From assembly GCF_014748335.1 (NCBI RefSeq), contig NZ_JAAVIY010000009.1:109073-173072 (forward strand): a stretch of DNA of 64,000 nt, in the 5' to 3' direction. Source of the stretch: Flavobacterium selenitireducens (lineage in GTDB: Bacteria > Bacteroidota > Bacteroidia > Flavobacteriales > Flavobacteriaceae). The notes beneath the pieces are model-generated. The model was not told where the DNA came from. It saw only the letters and a list, made by a program, of their open reading frames with translations, and searched no databases. Below are positions 1-9,566 of the stretch, piece by piece. The position numbers were made by a program, and so were the translations under genes. Each line of letters opens with the position of its first letter. Position 1 is the first letter of the stretch.

Positions 1-2
1 GC

Positions 3-809
3 ACCATCGACCTGGAATTCATGGCTTTCGCGCCGCCCACCACCAATAACGGAGATGTCGCGACTTCTGTCGTATCGATAAGTCCGGTCGCCGGTGATGC
101 GGCTTTGGGTGACAACACCTTGACGCTGAACCAGATTTTCGTGGGATCTTATGACCCTAACGACATCACCTGTCTCGAAGGCGATGCGCTCCCGCTGGCT
201 GATGCCGATAAGTACCTCCATTACGCAATCCGTTTCCAGAATTCAGGAACGGCAAGTGCAATCAACGTGCGCGTGCAGCACGAACTCGATCCCAAACTGG
301 ATTGGACGACGCTCCAATTGGAAGGCACGAGCCATACTGCAAGGACAACCATCACCAATGAGAACCTCGTCGAATTCATCTTCAATGACATTTACCTGCC
401 GCACAGCGATGCCGACGAGCCGGGCTCAAACGGATACGTCCTGTTCAGGATCAAACCGACAGCCGATACGATCATAGATGGCGACACCGTCCATGCCACA
501 GCCGATATTTTCTTCGATTTCAACCCGCCGATAACGACCAATACGGCCTCAACTACCTATTCCTCTTTGGGCGTTGATCCGGTAAGCGCAAGGCCTGTCG
601 TCATCCATCCGAATCCGGCTAAAGACCAATTGGCGATCCATTCGGCTGACGAAATCTTGAAGGTACGCATACACAACCTTTTGGGAGTTGGCGTTTTCGA
701 GGCGAAGGGAAAAAGCGCTTTCGATGTTTCGGGCCTTGAATCGGGCGTGTATTTGATGACGATTACTACTGAGAAAGGAGAGCTTGTGAAGAGATTTATT
801 AAGCAGTGA
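3..809 (+). CDS. C-terminal part of a T9SS-secreted protein (DUF7619-like domain)
   Basis: The reading frame is already open at base 3, so this is the 3' end of a larger gene that begins outside the window. The first ATG in frame, at 21, is probably internal. The visible product has a conserved flavobacterial module beginning VGSYDPNDITCLEG, with the pattern YAIRFQNSGTA and IFFDFNPPITTN. This matches the DUF7619-type beta-sandwich seen near the C-termini of large surface proteins. It is followed by a type A T9SS sorting domain: VIHPNPAKDQL, then SGLESGVYLMTI, ending in KRFIKQ. The protein is therefore inferred to cross the outer membrane through the type IX system and to be surface-attached or released. 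The enzymatic or adhesive part lies upstream and cannot be judged. Confidence 0.85.
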   Translation, partial: TIDLEFMAFAPPTTNNGDVATSVVSISPVAGDAALGDNTLTLNQIFVGSYDPNDITCLEGDALPLADADKYLHYAIRFQNSGTASAINVRVQHELDPKLDWTTLQLEGTSHTARTTITNENLVEFIFNDIYLPHSDADEPGSNGYVLFRIKPTADTIIDGDTVHATADIFFDFNPPITTNTASTTYSSLGVDPVSARPVVIHPNPAKDQLAIHSADEILKVRIHNLLGVGVFEAKGKSAFDVSGLESGVYLMTITTEKGELVKRFIKQ

Positions 810-860
810 TATGATGTAGTTGTGGTTTTTGTTTCTTTTGCGACCTGCGCTGGCGTTGCT

Positions 861-1320
861 TTGTGACTGTTGCGCTATCAGGTGCCGCTACTGCGGGTCG
901 TCTGCCGGCGAGCCTTCTCTTATTCTCAACTACCTTGAAATTGCTTTTTGCGACAGCTGCGCTGTCGGGCGCCGCTACCGCGGGTCGCCTGCCAGCGGGG
1001 CCTTCTTTTTCCTCGCAGAAAAAGAAGCAAAAATGCGGGAGCGACGCACAAGATTGGCTAAACCCGGCACGAATTTGCCGTGGCGAAAAGAACTCGCCCA
1101 GAACTTTTGGTCGTTTTAGCCGCCTTCTTTGGGCTCAAACAGCTTTTCGCCATGCGGCAATTCTGAGCCGGGTTCTTCACGCCAATCTTATGACGCCGCG
1201 ACTAACCGGAATTTGTTTTTATTTATTAGCTCCGCTGAATCTTCGGACCCGGAAAATTACGTGAAAAGACATCATCTCGCATGGGCCTCGATTTCTCCGC
1301 TGCGCTGCGGATAAAAGGGT
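861..1320 (-). repeat. GC-rich composite repeat element, minus orientation
   Basis: This gene-free stretch matches, in reverse complement, the elements at 15757-17385. A 31-bp block at 1013-1043 is identical to the complement of 16301-16331, 16689-16719 and 17077-17107. A 43-bp block at 1272-1314 matches the complement of 16002-16044. Between them lie the landmarks TTAGTCGCGGCG and AAAAGCTGTTTGAGCC in the same order and spacing class. At the left end, two tandem copies of a short GC-rich block (around 865-910 and 950-1010) contain the complement of GGCGACCCGCGGTAGCG. Open frames here are made of repeat sequence and are not believed to be genes. The rest of 810-1523 shows nothing else recognisable. 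Confidence 0.8.
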
Positions 1321-1523
1321 CGTCAGCTGGAAAATTTGGTAGTGGATGGCAATTGAAGTTTGTGTCGCACATCACGTGTAACGATTAGAATGTCCACACC
1401 ATGCAACCGATTCCCGTCAGCGTATAAGAGTGTCGCTTCTGCGTGGATTATCTTTGGCATCTTGCGCGTTTTGCGTTATCGCTTTCGGATGCATTTCCGG
1501 ATTATCCCAACACATACCTAAAA

Positions 1524-2165
1524 ATGAAGTATACCGTACAAATCAATGCCTTCGAGGCGCTTGACAAAATTCCGAACTATTGGACCAACGACGACTACCG
1601 CCAACTGCTTGCGCTTTTCGACTTTCCGGACGCCCAAGGCATAAAGGATGACAACCTGTTGGAGATGCTCCAGATGGCCATTACCGACTTCGAGCCGTCC
1701 GATGCCGCAAGCGTCGTGTTGCAGCACAAGCTTTCCGACCATCTTGCCGAGGGCCAGATGGATCAATTGTCCCACGATATGCTGCTCGACAAAATATCGG
1801 AAGAATACCCTAACATTTCCCTGCACTACGACTTGTACAACATCAACCAACTGCTGCACAAGGCGTTCAACGGATTGTTCCCGAGCACCAAGGCTACCCT
1901 GCTCCATTTCACAATTTTCGGTAACGAAGACGGTCGCGACTTCTCAAAAGCTGATGTCCTTCGTTTGCTGCAACATGGGCTATCCCCTGCCAATCTGATC
2001 GTGCGGATGTTCGACGAACAGCTCAGCGCTGATGTCGATTTTCCCGATGCCGAGAGTATCATTTGGGAAATGCGCAACGAAGGGGATGTCTATACGGTTT
2101 TGACTAGTGAATATTGGTTGGGAAGGGATGATGTTGTGAGGGGGGAGTTTGGGGGAGAGGTCTAG
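1524..2165 (+). CDS. hypothetical protein, 213 residues
   Basis: I do not recognise a family. The frame is open from 1443, but I prefer the ATG at 1524 because the 27 preceding residues look like translated spacer and the start MKYTVQINAFEAL gives a compact soluble protein. The product is acidic, with no signal peptide and no membrane segment, and looks mostly alpha-helical with many leucines and aspartates. It stands alone between the composite repeat and the convergent minus-strand island. The intact 640-bp frame has codon usage like the GC-richer neighbours, which supports a real gene. Confidence 0.6.
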   Translation: MKYTVQINAFEALDKIPNYWTNDDYRQLLALFDFPDAQGIKDDNLLEMLQMAITDFEPSDAASVVLQHKLSDHLAEGQMDQLSHDMLLDKISEEYPNISLHYDLYNINQLLHKAFNGLFPSTKATLLHFTIFGNEDGRDFSKADVLRLLQHGLSPANLIVRMFDEQLSADVDFPDAESIIWEMRNEGDVYTVLTSEYWLGRDDVVRGEFGGEV

Positions 2166-2244
2166 GTCTCCCATTTGATCTTTAAAGATAGTCTCTGCGT
2201 TGTTATTTTTGACACAATTGAGATCTTTTCCTCGTTACAGTGGC

Positions 2245-3765
2245 CTATCTGTAAATACTTAATTCAATTGATAGATCATTGCTGTGAAGCTCAACGTTTT
2301 TGCCTCCTTTGACCCAATTGGTTTGGGTGTAATTGGTGCCGACAACGTCTCGATTTGGTTTCCCTAAAATTCCGGTCAGATAGTGTTTAATCTCTTTGAC
2401 CCGGGCCTTGAATATCGGCTTATTCAATTCTTCCTGTGCACCTTCAAATTCCATCTGTGTAGCGACATCACCAATTAGGCTTTTTGTTTTATTCGGCTTC
2501 CAATCAAAGCTGATGACTTCGACTGAACCGGTCTCTTTGAGGTAATATAATAGCGTGTGAACGACAAAAGTTGAATCCTCTATTTTGCGGTAAATCCTGG
2601 GCGTCTCTACATTTTTCTTCGTATGGCTAGTACCCATTTTATGTCTTTGGGTCAGGTCGATCGCAGGAAAATGCTGTTCTAAAGAATCCGCATTTTTAAT
2701 ATTTAACGAGCCGACATTTGCGTAATAATAATTAAAAGACGACTTAAAAGCGTCCTTTGCGTTGTCAGTTCCCAAAACAATATCGTTATACATATTCTTA
2801 AAATAGGTAAGGCTAACTCCTTTGTCGCTTAATTCAATAATGCCCGAAATGTCCGACTCAGATATAGAAAACTGCATGGATTGAGAATTATTTGGAGAGG
2901 TTCGATACTTGTTGTGTGCGTGCCATCGATATGGAGAAATGACAGAACCAAATTTGGATATTGGCTTCAGAACGCTATTTTCCAGTACGCCAATGAATGT
3001 AGTGTCGTTTTTACTATAAATATGATACAACTGATTCTCGAAAACGAAAGAAGTCGCCAGATTCAGTTTGAAATCATACTCATCCCTTGGATTTTGAAAG
3101 ATCATTTTCACACCTTCAAGTGATTTGCTTGGATCATAAGGGGACTTTCTTAAACCCTTCTTTTTGCTTTGATACCTTTTGCGAGCTTTTTTGAGTTTCG
3201 TCACGTCAGATATTTGGTAGATCGCTGCACCTGTGGTTAAGACATAAACACCGTCAATAATATTAATTATTGGATTCTCCACACCTACTTCATACTGTAC
3301 ACCGCTTTTTTTATCGACAAACCATGTCTCGCCTCCCCATTCACCATAACTCATCGATATTATTGAATAATGTTCGTCTTCGTATACGATATCATCTGCT
3401 GGCTTCGTCTTTTTCCATTCGTTTCCTTGGAGCACGAAAGTCACGCCTTCTGAATGTTCTGTTGCAAATATCTGTTTCTCGCGGACGAAGATATCAAGGT
3501 AACTCGATTTCAACTCATCGGGGACGTGAACGTTTCGAACAAGCAAATCGCTTGAATTTATAATATAAAAATTTTTAGACGGTGATGAGAAGTAAGAATT
3601 GTCGGCGTTGAAGATTACATAGTATTCTTTGTTATGACTGATTGCTGAGCCAATCTTCCCACGAATGTTTAGGGTAATGGTGTCGGTGGTGATGGGGATT
3701 TGGGCGTGGGTCGCATGGTATGCCGAAAGAATGATTAGAGAGAAAAAAAAATTGAGTCGACACAT
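2245..3765 (-). CDS. secreted protein of unknown function, 506 residues
   Basis: The frame extends up to 3876, but the ATG at 3765 is preferred. It is followed directly by a classical signal peptide (basic MCRLN, hydrophobic FFFSLIILSAY, then THAQ before IPITTD), and it removes an overlap with the next gene upstream. The mature part has repeated short beta-strand patterns with many Ser, Asn, Tyr and Asp residues. I see no catalytic motif and no T9SS sorting domain, so it probably stays in the periplasm or outer envelope. It is AT-rich like the restriction operon just upstream on the same strand, 68 bases away, and may be read through from it. No link to restriction can be shown. Confidence 0.65.
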   Translation of the reverse strand: MCRLNFFFSLIILSAYHATHAQIPITTDTITLNIRGKIGSAISHNKEYYVIFNADNSYFSSPSKNFYIINSSDLLVRNVHVPDELKSSYLDIFVREKQIFATEHSEGVTFVLQGNEWKKTKPADDIVYEDEHYSIISMSYGEWGGETWFVDKKSGVQYEVGVENPIINIIDGVYVLTTGAAIYQISDVTKLKKARKRYQSKKKGLRKSPYDPSKSLEGVKMIFQNPRDEYDFKLNLATSFVFENQLYHIYSKNDTTFIGVLENSVLKPISKFGSVISPYRWHAHNKYRTSPNNSQSMQFSISESDISGIIELSDKGVSLTYFKNMYNDIVLGTDNAKDAFKSSFNYYYANVGSLNIKNADSLEQHFPAIDLTQRHKMGTSHTKKNVETPRIYRKIEDSTFVVHTLLYYLKETGSVEVISFDWKPNKTKSLIGDVATQMEFEGAQEELNKPIFKARVKEIKHYLTGILGKPNRDVVGTNYTQTNWVKGGKNVELHSNDLSIELSIYR

Positions 3766-3833
3766 GTCTTTGAAAAATCTAACTAAAGACAATTTATTCG
3801 AAGGCGATAGACTACAACTATTTGTATTTCTTC

Positions 3834-4529
3834 TCATATTGGAAGTTCGTTTAATACCTTTTTTTGGAGACGCCAATTCGGCAAATAGCGATCCATAAGA
3901 ATTACGAAATTCTTGTTGTGATTACGTTCCAGTAAATGCACCATTTCGTGTACAACTATATATTCGATGCATTCGATTGGCTTCTTCGCCAATTCAATGT
4001 TAAACCACAGCGTTTGATTTTGTGTGACACAACTCCCCCACTTTGTCTTCATGGCTCTTATTCCGAATTCAGGTATCCCAACATGCATAATGGATGCATA
4101 TTGCTCTATTAATGCACCAACTCTTATTCTTAGTTCATTGCGATACCAGCGGTACAAAGTTTTTTGTTTCTCGATTGTCAAGGAATCAACTTTTGAGAAT
4201 AGTTCAATGTGATTGTGCTTCAGAATAACCTTGCTTTTGGGCGAGACAATACATCTCAATAGATATCGCTTCCCTAAGAAAAGGTGACTTTCGTGGGTTA
4301 TAAATACCTTTTCACCTTCGCGTTCCTGATTCGCGATCTTCGTCTGCTCTCTTTTAATCCAGGATAACCTGGTAATCAAATAGACGCGCACTTTTTCCAG
4401 GTCGAAAAACTCAGGCGAAGAGACCGTAACTTTTCCAAATGGAGGATGCACGCTTAAGTGAAGATTTTTTATAGGTTTAAATCTCACCTCGACATCAACG
4501 CTGCCTATTTTTATGTTTTCTATCTGCAA
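3834..4529 (-). CDS. YgjP-like M48 family metallopeptidase
   Basis: The 231-residue product has the zincin motif HEMVH at residues 194-198, with a further His (RNHN) at 204 as likely third zinc ligand. It also shows the family landmarks KTKWGSC and LAKKPIECIEYIVVHE. This is the pattern of the YgjP/DUF45 metal-dependent hydrolases, which are about this length. No signal peptide is present, so it is cytoplasmic. It begins one base after the hsdR stop codon, so it is the last gene of the type I restriction operon. YgjP-like peptidases are often found beside hsdR; the role there is not settled, and proteolytic control of the nuclease is only an inference. Confidence 0.9.
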   Translation of the reverse strand: MQIENIKIGSVDVEVRFKPIKNLHLSVHPPFGKVTVSSPEFFDLEKVRVYLITRLSWIKREQTKIANQEREGEKVFITHESHLFLGKRYLLRCIVSPKSKVILKHNHIELFSKVDSLTIEKQKTLYRWYRNELRIRVGALIEQYASIMHVGIPEFGIRAMKTKWGSCVTQNQTLWFNIELAKKPIECIEYIVVHEMVHLLERNHNKNFVILMDRYLPNWRLQKKVLNELPI

Positions 4530-4530
4530 C

Positions 4531-7500
4531 TTAGTACTCGTCTTTGTGTTGATCCACTATTTGATACACCCTTTCCGCCAACGTATCATCTTCCACAACT
4601 CGTTTTATAGCGTTTTTCACTTTTCGCTGTTTCATCAAATTGTCTCTAAACCCTTCCTGTCTGGATTCTCGGACTGCGTTATCGCAGTCAAGTGTCAATT
4701 GCTCATTGTTATCCAATGTATGGTACAAAGCTACCTTACCTTTGGTGTCAAGTGACTTCGGAACATCGTCTTTTTTCCCTCGATTCACCATTTTTATCAG
4801 AGCGGCCATTTTTTTAAGATATTCCTGATATAGGATTGAAGCGCGCTTTCTGGCCTCAATGAGTTCCGTTAGCAGTTTAGACATTTCGTCGAAATATTTC
4901 GGATCGAGCAAATGTTCCTCGACGATTTTACTCCGGACATTATTCTCGATTACTTCGGCGACTGCCTCTTGATTACCTCTAATGGACTCAGGCAAGCTGC
5001 TGATCGCGCCGGTCATATCGGTTTCCATCAAATCCAATAATGATATATCTTCAAACGGGGAAATCAACACCGATTCTTCAGCCCGGATATAAGTGTCAAG
5101 CAGAAAACGCATATCGGCCTCATAAACTTTCATATCGATGACTTCGTTGCTTGCAATTCGGATAACTTCGCGCACGTTCAGATAAAAATCCAAACGCTCC
5201 TTAAAACGTTTGATAGTTTTTTCATCGTAGCCTGACAACTCAAAGTCGGTCGTCATATTTGCGAATGCCCTAATATACTCAACAATTGCCTTATAAAGAG
5301 CCATTCGCTTGTATTCGTTCGCCTTCAGGTCTTCTTCGCTTTCAGTGTTTCCACAAAAATATTGAATGAAGTTCAGGTCTGCCTTTGGCGCTGGAACATT
5401 TTCGCACAATGCTTCAACCGTTTCTAAAGCTACCTCCACACGGTCAGCAGCAACTTTCAAACGATCCTTCAATTGTATCGAAACTTGTTCCTGTGTAAAT
5501 CCCTCACTAGCCAATTCAGAAGTATAGACGTCAATAGCATCGGTGACATTGCCAAATAGCTCCATGTAATCGACTATATATCCGTAGTCCTTATCATCCG
5601 TATCTAAACGATTAACGCGACAAATTGCCTGGAACAAAGTATGATCCTGCATTTTTTTATCGATGTAAATATAGCTGCATGGCGGCGCATCGAATCCGGT
5701 TAAGAGCTTCGAGACAACAATCAGCAACTTCATTCTCGCCGGTTGTTTGCGAAAAAGTTCTTTTACTTCACTTTCGTACGTTTCGGTTTTCGATTTGTTG
5801 CCCTTGGGATTTACATCGTTCAGAAGTTCAGTGTAAACTTTATAAATAAACTCTTTATCGGTTTCGGTGGACGCTCCTGTATCTTCCAGCGTGATGTCGC
5901 CAGCATTCGGATTGTACGATGTGACTACAGCGCATTTCCCTTTAAGTTCCGTATTCAGAAACAGAGAATAATATTTTACCGCCTCATAAATACTCCCGGC
6001 AACCAGAATCGCGTTTCCCGATTGGCTTGCCAAACGTGGCTTTGTACTAAAATCGACTATGATATCGGCGACTATTTTTTCCATCCGGCCTTTAGAACTC
6101 AACACATTCTGCATTGTGCCCCATTTCTTTTTCAGTTCATTTCGCTGAAAATCGTTAAGCCCTTTTGTCTTAGCATCGAACCATTGATCGACCTTAGCTT
6201 GTGAAGTCAAATTTTGTTCGATGCTTCTTCCCTCGTACATCAAATCTTTTACGACACCATCCTCAACCGCCTCATTGAATTTGTAAGTATGGATGTATCG
6301 CCCAAAGACATCCATCGTGGTTTTTTTATCTTCTTTCAATAATGGCGTACCTGTAAAACCAATGAATATCGCCGTTTGCAGAATAGCCTTCATTGCCTCA
6401 TTGAGCTTTCCGCTTTGTGTTCGGTGGCACTCATCTACAAATACGAATATTTCGCCCTGTGTTTGAATCGGATTTTCTCTGAGCTCTTTGATAAACGCGT
6501 CAAAATCTGTTTCGCCGCGATTGCCAAACTTATGGATCAGCGAACAAATCAGCCTCGGCTTTGAGGCTTGTAAATAGTGCATCAACTCGTTACCTGACTT
6601 GGTTTTCGCAATATCAGTTTCGCCTACATCATTAAACACGCGTTCAATCTGATCATCTAATTCGGTTCGGTCGGTAAGGATTACGATGCGCGAATTTGGA
6701 ACATTTTCAAGAATCCATTTGCCAAGCATCACCATCATCAGGGATTTGCCAGAACCCTGCGTATGCCAGATAATTCCGCCTTCTTTGCGCCTTATGAAAT
6801 CCTGAGATTCTTTTAATGCAAAATATTGATGAGGACGTGGAAGTTTTTTAATGCCTGCATCATAAATCACCCCATTATACAGCAAGTCGATAATGCGCGA
6901 TTTTTCGCAAAGCTTCCTGAGATATTTGTCCAGTTTGTAGCCTTCATTGTCCTGCTCGTCCTCTTTCCAGCTTAGATAATACTTTTGCTTGGTATCTGTG
7001 GTTCCATATCGCAACCCTTGCGTGTTATTTCCCGCCATGATAAGCTGAATCGTGGTGAAGAACCCCTGCGAGAAAACTTCCTGTTGGTTCGAAATGTTTT
7101 GACGGATGCTCTCGGCAACATCTACCGTTCCGCGCTTGAGCTCTAAAATGCCGATCGCTATGCCGTTTATGTACAAGACGATATCAGGCCGACGGTTGTG
7201 CTGTTTGTTGTTGAGCGTAACTTCTTCGGCGATAGCAAATTCGTTTTGCTTCCAGTTTTTCCAATCTATCGGAAAAATAGTTTCAAACTGTTCCCCAAGT
7301 TCCGGTCGCGCTTTAACGCCGTACCGCAACAGATTGTACATTTTTTGGTTGCGGTCATACAGATTTCCGGAATTGGACGAAGCCAATTGCGATACTTCGC
7401 TAATGGCTTTGTCAATTAATGTTTCTATGTAACCTTGTTTTTTAAGAAATTCTCTCAGGTAGCTTTCTTCTACATTGCTGTTGTTGGCGCGATCTTCCCA

Positions 7501-7584
7501 ATTGCCATAATAGACATAGCCCAACTGCTCGGTGAAGAGTTTGATGATGCGGTTTTGGGTTTGGCGTTCTATGGGGTTGATCAT
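4531..7584 (-). CDS. hsdR: type I restriction endonuclease subunit R (HsdR)
   Basis: The 1017-residue product has the full HsdR plan. The N-terminal nuclease domain contains a PD-(D/E)xK site around residues 130-150 (RPDIVLYINGIAIGILELKR). The SF2 translocase motor follows: Walker A TQGSGKS near 276, DECH box near 383 (VFVDECHRTQSG), motif III FTGTPLL, and motif VI in AICRVNRLD. A helical C-terminal domain for binding the methylase core comes last. It cleaves unmodified DNA after ATP-driven translocation, in complex with HsdM and HsdS. Its ATG overlaps the stop of the upstream DUF262 gene (ATGA), and the peptidase gene follows after one base. All key motifs are present, so it is probably active. 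Confidence 0.97.
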   Translation of the reverse strand: MINPIERQTQNRIIKLFTEQLGYVYYGNWEDRANNSNVEESYLREFLKKQGYIETLIDKAISEVSQLASSNSGNLYDRNQKMYNLLRYGVKARPELGEQFETIFPIDWKNWKQNEFAIAEEVTLNNKQHNRRPDIVLYINGIAIGILELKRGTVDVAESIRQNISNQQEVFSQGFFTTIQLIMAGNNTQGLRYGTTDTKQKYYLSWKEDEQDNEGYKLDKYLRKLCEKSRIIDLLYNGVIYDAGIKKLPRPHQYFALKESQDFIRRKEGGIIWHTQGSGKSLMMVMLGKWILENVPNSRIVILTDRTELDDQIERVFNDVGETDIAKTKSGNELMHYLQASKPRLICSLIHKFGNRGETDFDAFIKELRENPIQTQGEIFVFVDECHRTQSGKLNEAMKAILQTAIFIGFTGTPLLKEDKKTTMDVFGRYIHTYKFNEAVEDGVVKDLMYEGRSIEQNLTSQAKVDQWFDAKTKGLNDFQRNELKKKWGTMQNVLSSKGRMEKIVADIIVDFSTKPRLASQSGNAILVAGSIYEAVKYYSLFLNTELKGKCAVVTSYNPNAGDITLEDTGASTETDKEFIYKVYTELLNDVNPKGNKSKTETYESEVKELFRKQPARMKLLIVVSKLLTGFDAPPCSYIYIDKKMQDHTLFQAICRVNRLDTDDKDYGYIVDYMELFGNVTDAIDVYTSELASEGFTQEQVSIQLKDRLKVAADRVEVALETVEALCENVPAPKADLNFIQYFCGNTESEEDLKANEYKRMALYKAIVEYIRAFANMTTDFELSGYDEKTIKRFKERLDFYLNVREVIRIASNEVIDMKVYEADMRFLLDTYIRAEESVLISPFEDISLLDLMETDMTGAISSLPESIRGNQEAVAEVIENNVRSKIVEEHLLDPKYFDEMSKLLTELIEARKRASILYQEYLKKMAALIKMVNRGKKDDVPKSLDTKGKVALYHTLDNNEQLTLDCDNAVRESRQEGFRDNLMKQRKVKNAIKRVVEDDTLAERVYQIVDQHKDEY

Positions 7585-9566
7585 GATTGGGAAATATTTT
7601 TAAGAGCTTCCCTGTTCCTTGGCTTTCCGATATTCATAAGATAACATTTAGAATCATCTGATGAAACTGCAATCATTTTCGATTTGCATGACCTTTGAAG
7701 GATTTTAGGATCTGCAATAATTCGTTTTTTCCAGGTTGGAAGCGTTTCGTAGCTAGTGGATTGCGTAAAATCCCGAAGGTGTTCATCGATACAATCTTTT
7801 GCCAAAAGTTTTTCAACGACATCTGCGAAATAGGTCCGAAAATTTATGTTCAAAGAATATCCTCGTAAATCGCCGGTACTTTCAATAAGGCACCGCTTGG
7901 GAAGTTCCAAAACATATACCCATGAAGTTGTCCAATATTCATAATACCTATGATCTTGGCAAGTAAGAAATAATGCACGCACTTCATCTATGAAATCACT
8001 ATCATTAAAATATTTATTGAACAAAATGCCGATTGATCTCATTAGAGAGTAGTTTGAATTAGCCCGATTTTCAATGTAATAAAGTACAAATTCAGCACGC
8101 CCTGCGCACAATCTTGTGTCCTCTACAAATTTTAGATCCTCATAAAGAAGAACACCATTTACAATTAGCTTACTTTTCTTTATTTCCTCAGATACCTGCC
8201 TTTCTGAAAATTTCGATTTTATATTATAAGTTGACAAATACAAATGAATTTCATGGCATCCCGCTGACAATTCTTTGATTAATTGTAATGCCCCACGAAA
8301 TGTTTCAATGCTGTCAATCGCTGAGTTCGAAACTATGTTCCTAACAACTCGAATCCATTTGTTGTATTCAGAATTATTATCATTAGCATACATATTGGTG
8401 ATAAAACAACTATGGGCGTAAATCAAAACTCTAGCAGGGTAAGTAAGGTTCTCTGAAATTAGAGCACTATCTATATTTGTATGATTAAAATTCCACAATG
8501 GTAGATCACAAATAAAACTACGGGACAGAAGTGCATAGTGATCTAAAAGCCTGTAAAGATTTTGATACGATTGTGAGTCAAAATATCTCTCTGAAATATT
8601 ACCTTTATTTTCTAAAATATTATAGAGTAAATCATTCACGGTTATTTTTTTTGTAGCAGAAAGTTCTTGGTCTTTACCCTTAAAACTTGCAACCATCGAT
8701 TTAACTAATTCGTCTCTAGTTGCGATTTCGGTGATAAGAAATTGCTGAAAAAAATTGATAACAAATAGGTCAAACGATTCTCCAGTCTTCCCATCATTCC
8801 AAAAATAATCTGTCCAGATGCCGTCAAATCTCGTAGAAAAGAGTTCATCATAATTATGATCAGTTTCCCATTCGTTAACTTTAATGTGACCGATCAAATC
8901 TGCTTTTAAATTTTCGAATGCGGAAAGTGACTTCCCTCGGGCATTCATCTTAATATATAAATCGTCCGAAAGACCGAATTTTTGTAATTCAAGAAATTCA
9001 AAGGTGATGTCCTTATTGCCAGGGTTTGTTAAGTAGTTGAAACCATTCTCCGCTCCGAAACATTGACTGTGTATTTCGTCGAGCATACCAAGAGCAGATA
9101 CAACCGTAGGATCATTATTCCAGAACTTAATAAACCAATTCTGATTTTGTAATTTCTTACTCAGCTCTGTTTCAGCCTTAAGGCTTATCTCAGCATCGAT
9201 AAGATTTTTGAAAAATTCTTTTGAAGAAATGCGCGTACTATATGAAAATTTTCTAAAGACATCTTTTATTTCCTTATGGCTTAACTTTTTATCCCGTATC
9301 GCAAAATATAGATGATATAAAAATAAAGTTGTGAGCCGTTGCTGTCCGTCTAAAGGAAAGAAGACGGAGTCTTTAACATTTCCATAAATGAAATCAAGCT
9401 TAGTTGGATTGTCGATATCGGCATCCTTAAACTTTGAAACGATACTTTGACGGATTTTGATATTTTTTGCATCACCCTGCACATAATCCCTTTGGATGAT
9501 TGGAATTTCTATCATATATGTAGTTAGAAGCTCCCAAAAGCTAGCGTTATGAATGTTACTGCTCAT
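7581..9566 (-). CDS. DUF262 domain protein in the type I restriction operon
   Basis: The N-terminal DUF262 (ParB/Srx-like fold) signatures are clear: IPIIQRDYVQG around residues 20-30 and PLDGQQRLTTLF around 69-80. A central motif IKMNARGKSLSAFENLKADL is also typical. The C-terminal half is helical and lacks a recognisable DUF1524 HNH site. The family includes GmrSD type IV restriction enzymes, in which DUF262 binds NTP. The start at 9566 overlaps the stop of the upstream DUF262/DUF1524 gene by 11 bases; a longer start at 9578 is possible. It overlaps hsdR by four bases, so translation is probably coupled. I infer that it works with the upstream nuclease-bearing partner as a second anti-phage module. 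Confidence 0.88.
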   Translation of the reverse strand: MSSNIHNASFWELLTTYMIEIPIIQRDYVQGDAKNIKIRQSIVSKFKDADIDNPTKLDFIYGNVKDSVFFPLDGQQRLTTLFLYHLYFAIRDKKLSHKEIKDVFRKFSYSTRISSKEFFKNLIDAEISLKAETELSKKLQNQNWFIKFWNNDPTVVSALGMLDEIHSQCFGAENGFNYLTNPGNKDITFEFLELQKFGLSDDLYIKMNARGKSLSAFENLKADLIGHIKVNEWETDHNYDELFSTRFDGIWTDYFWNDGKTGESFDLFVINFFQQFLITEIATRDELVKSMVASFKGKDQELSATKKITVNDLLYNILENKGNISERYFDSQSYQNLYRLLDHYALLSRSFICDLPLWNFNHTNIDSALISENLTYPARVLIYAHSCFITNMYANDNNSEYNKWIRVVRNIVSNSAIDSIETFRGALQLIKELSAGCHEIHLYLSTYNIKSKFSERQVSEEIKKSKLIVNGVLLYEDLKFVEDTRLCAGRAEFVLYYIENRANSNYSLMRSIGILFNKYFNDSDFIDEVRALFLTCQDHRYYEYWTTSWVYVLELPKRCLIESTGDLRGYSLNINFRTYFADVVEKLLAKDCIDEHLRDFTQSTSYETLPTWKKRIIADPKILQRSCKSKMIAVSSDDSKCYLMNIGKPRNREALKNISQS

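Noticed and set aside
820..1314. Three plus-strand frames of 61-133 codons
   Set aside because: They lie in the composite repeat; their sequence (AGRLPAGPSFSSQKKKQKC) is simply the repeat translated and recurs in opposite orientation elsewhere.
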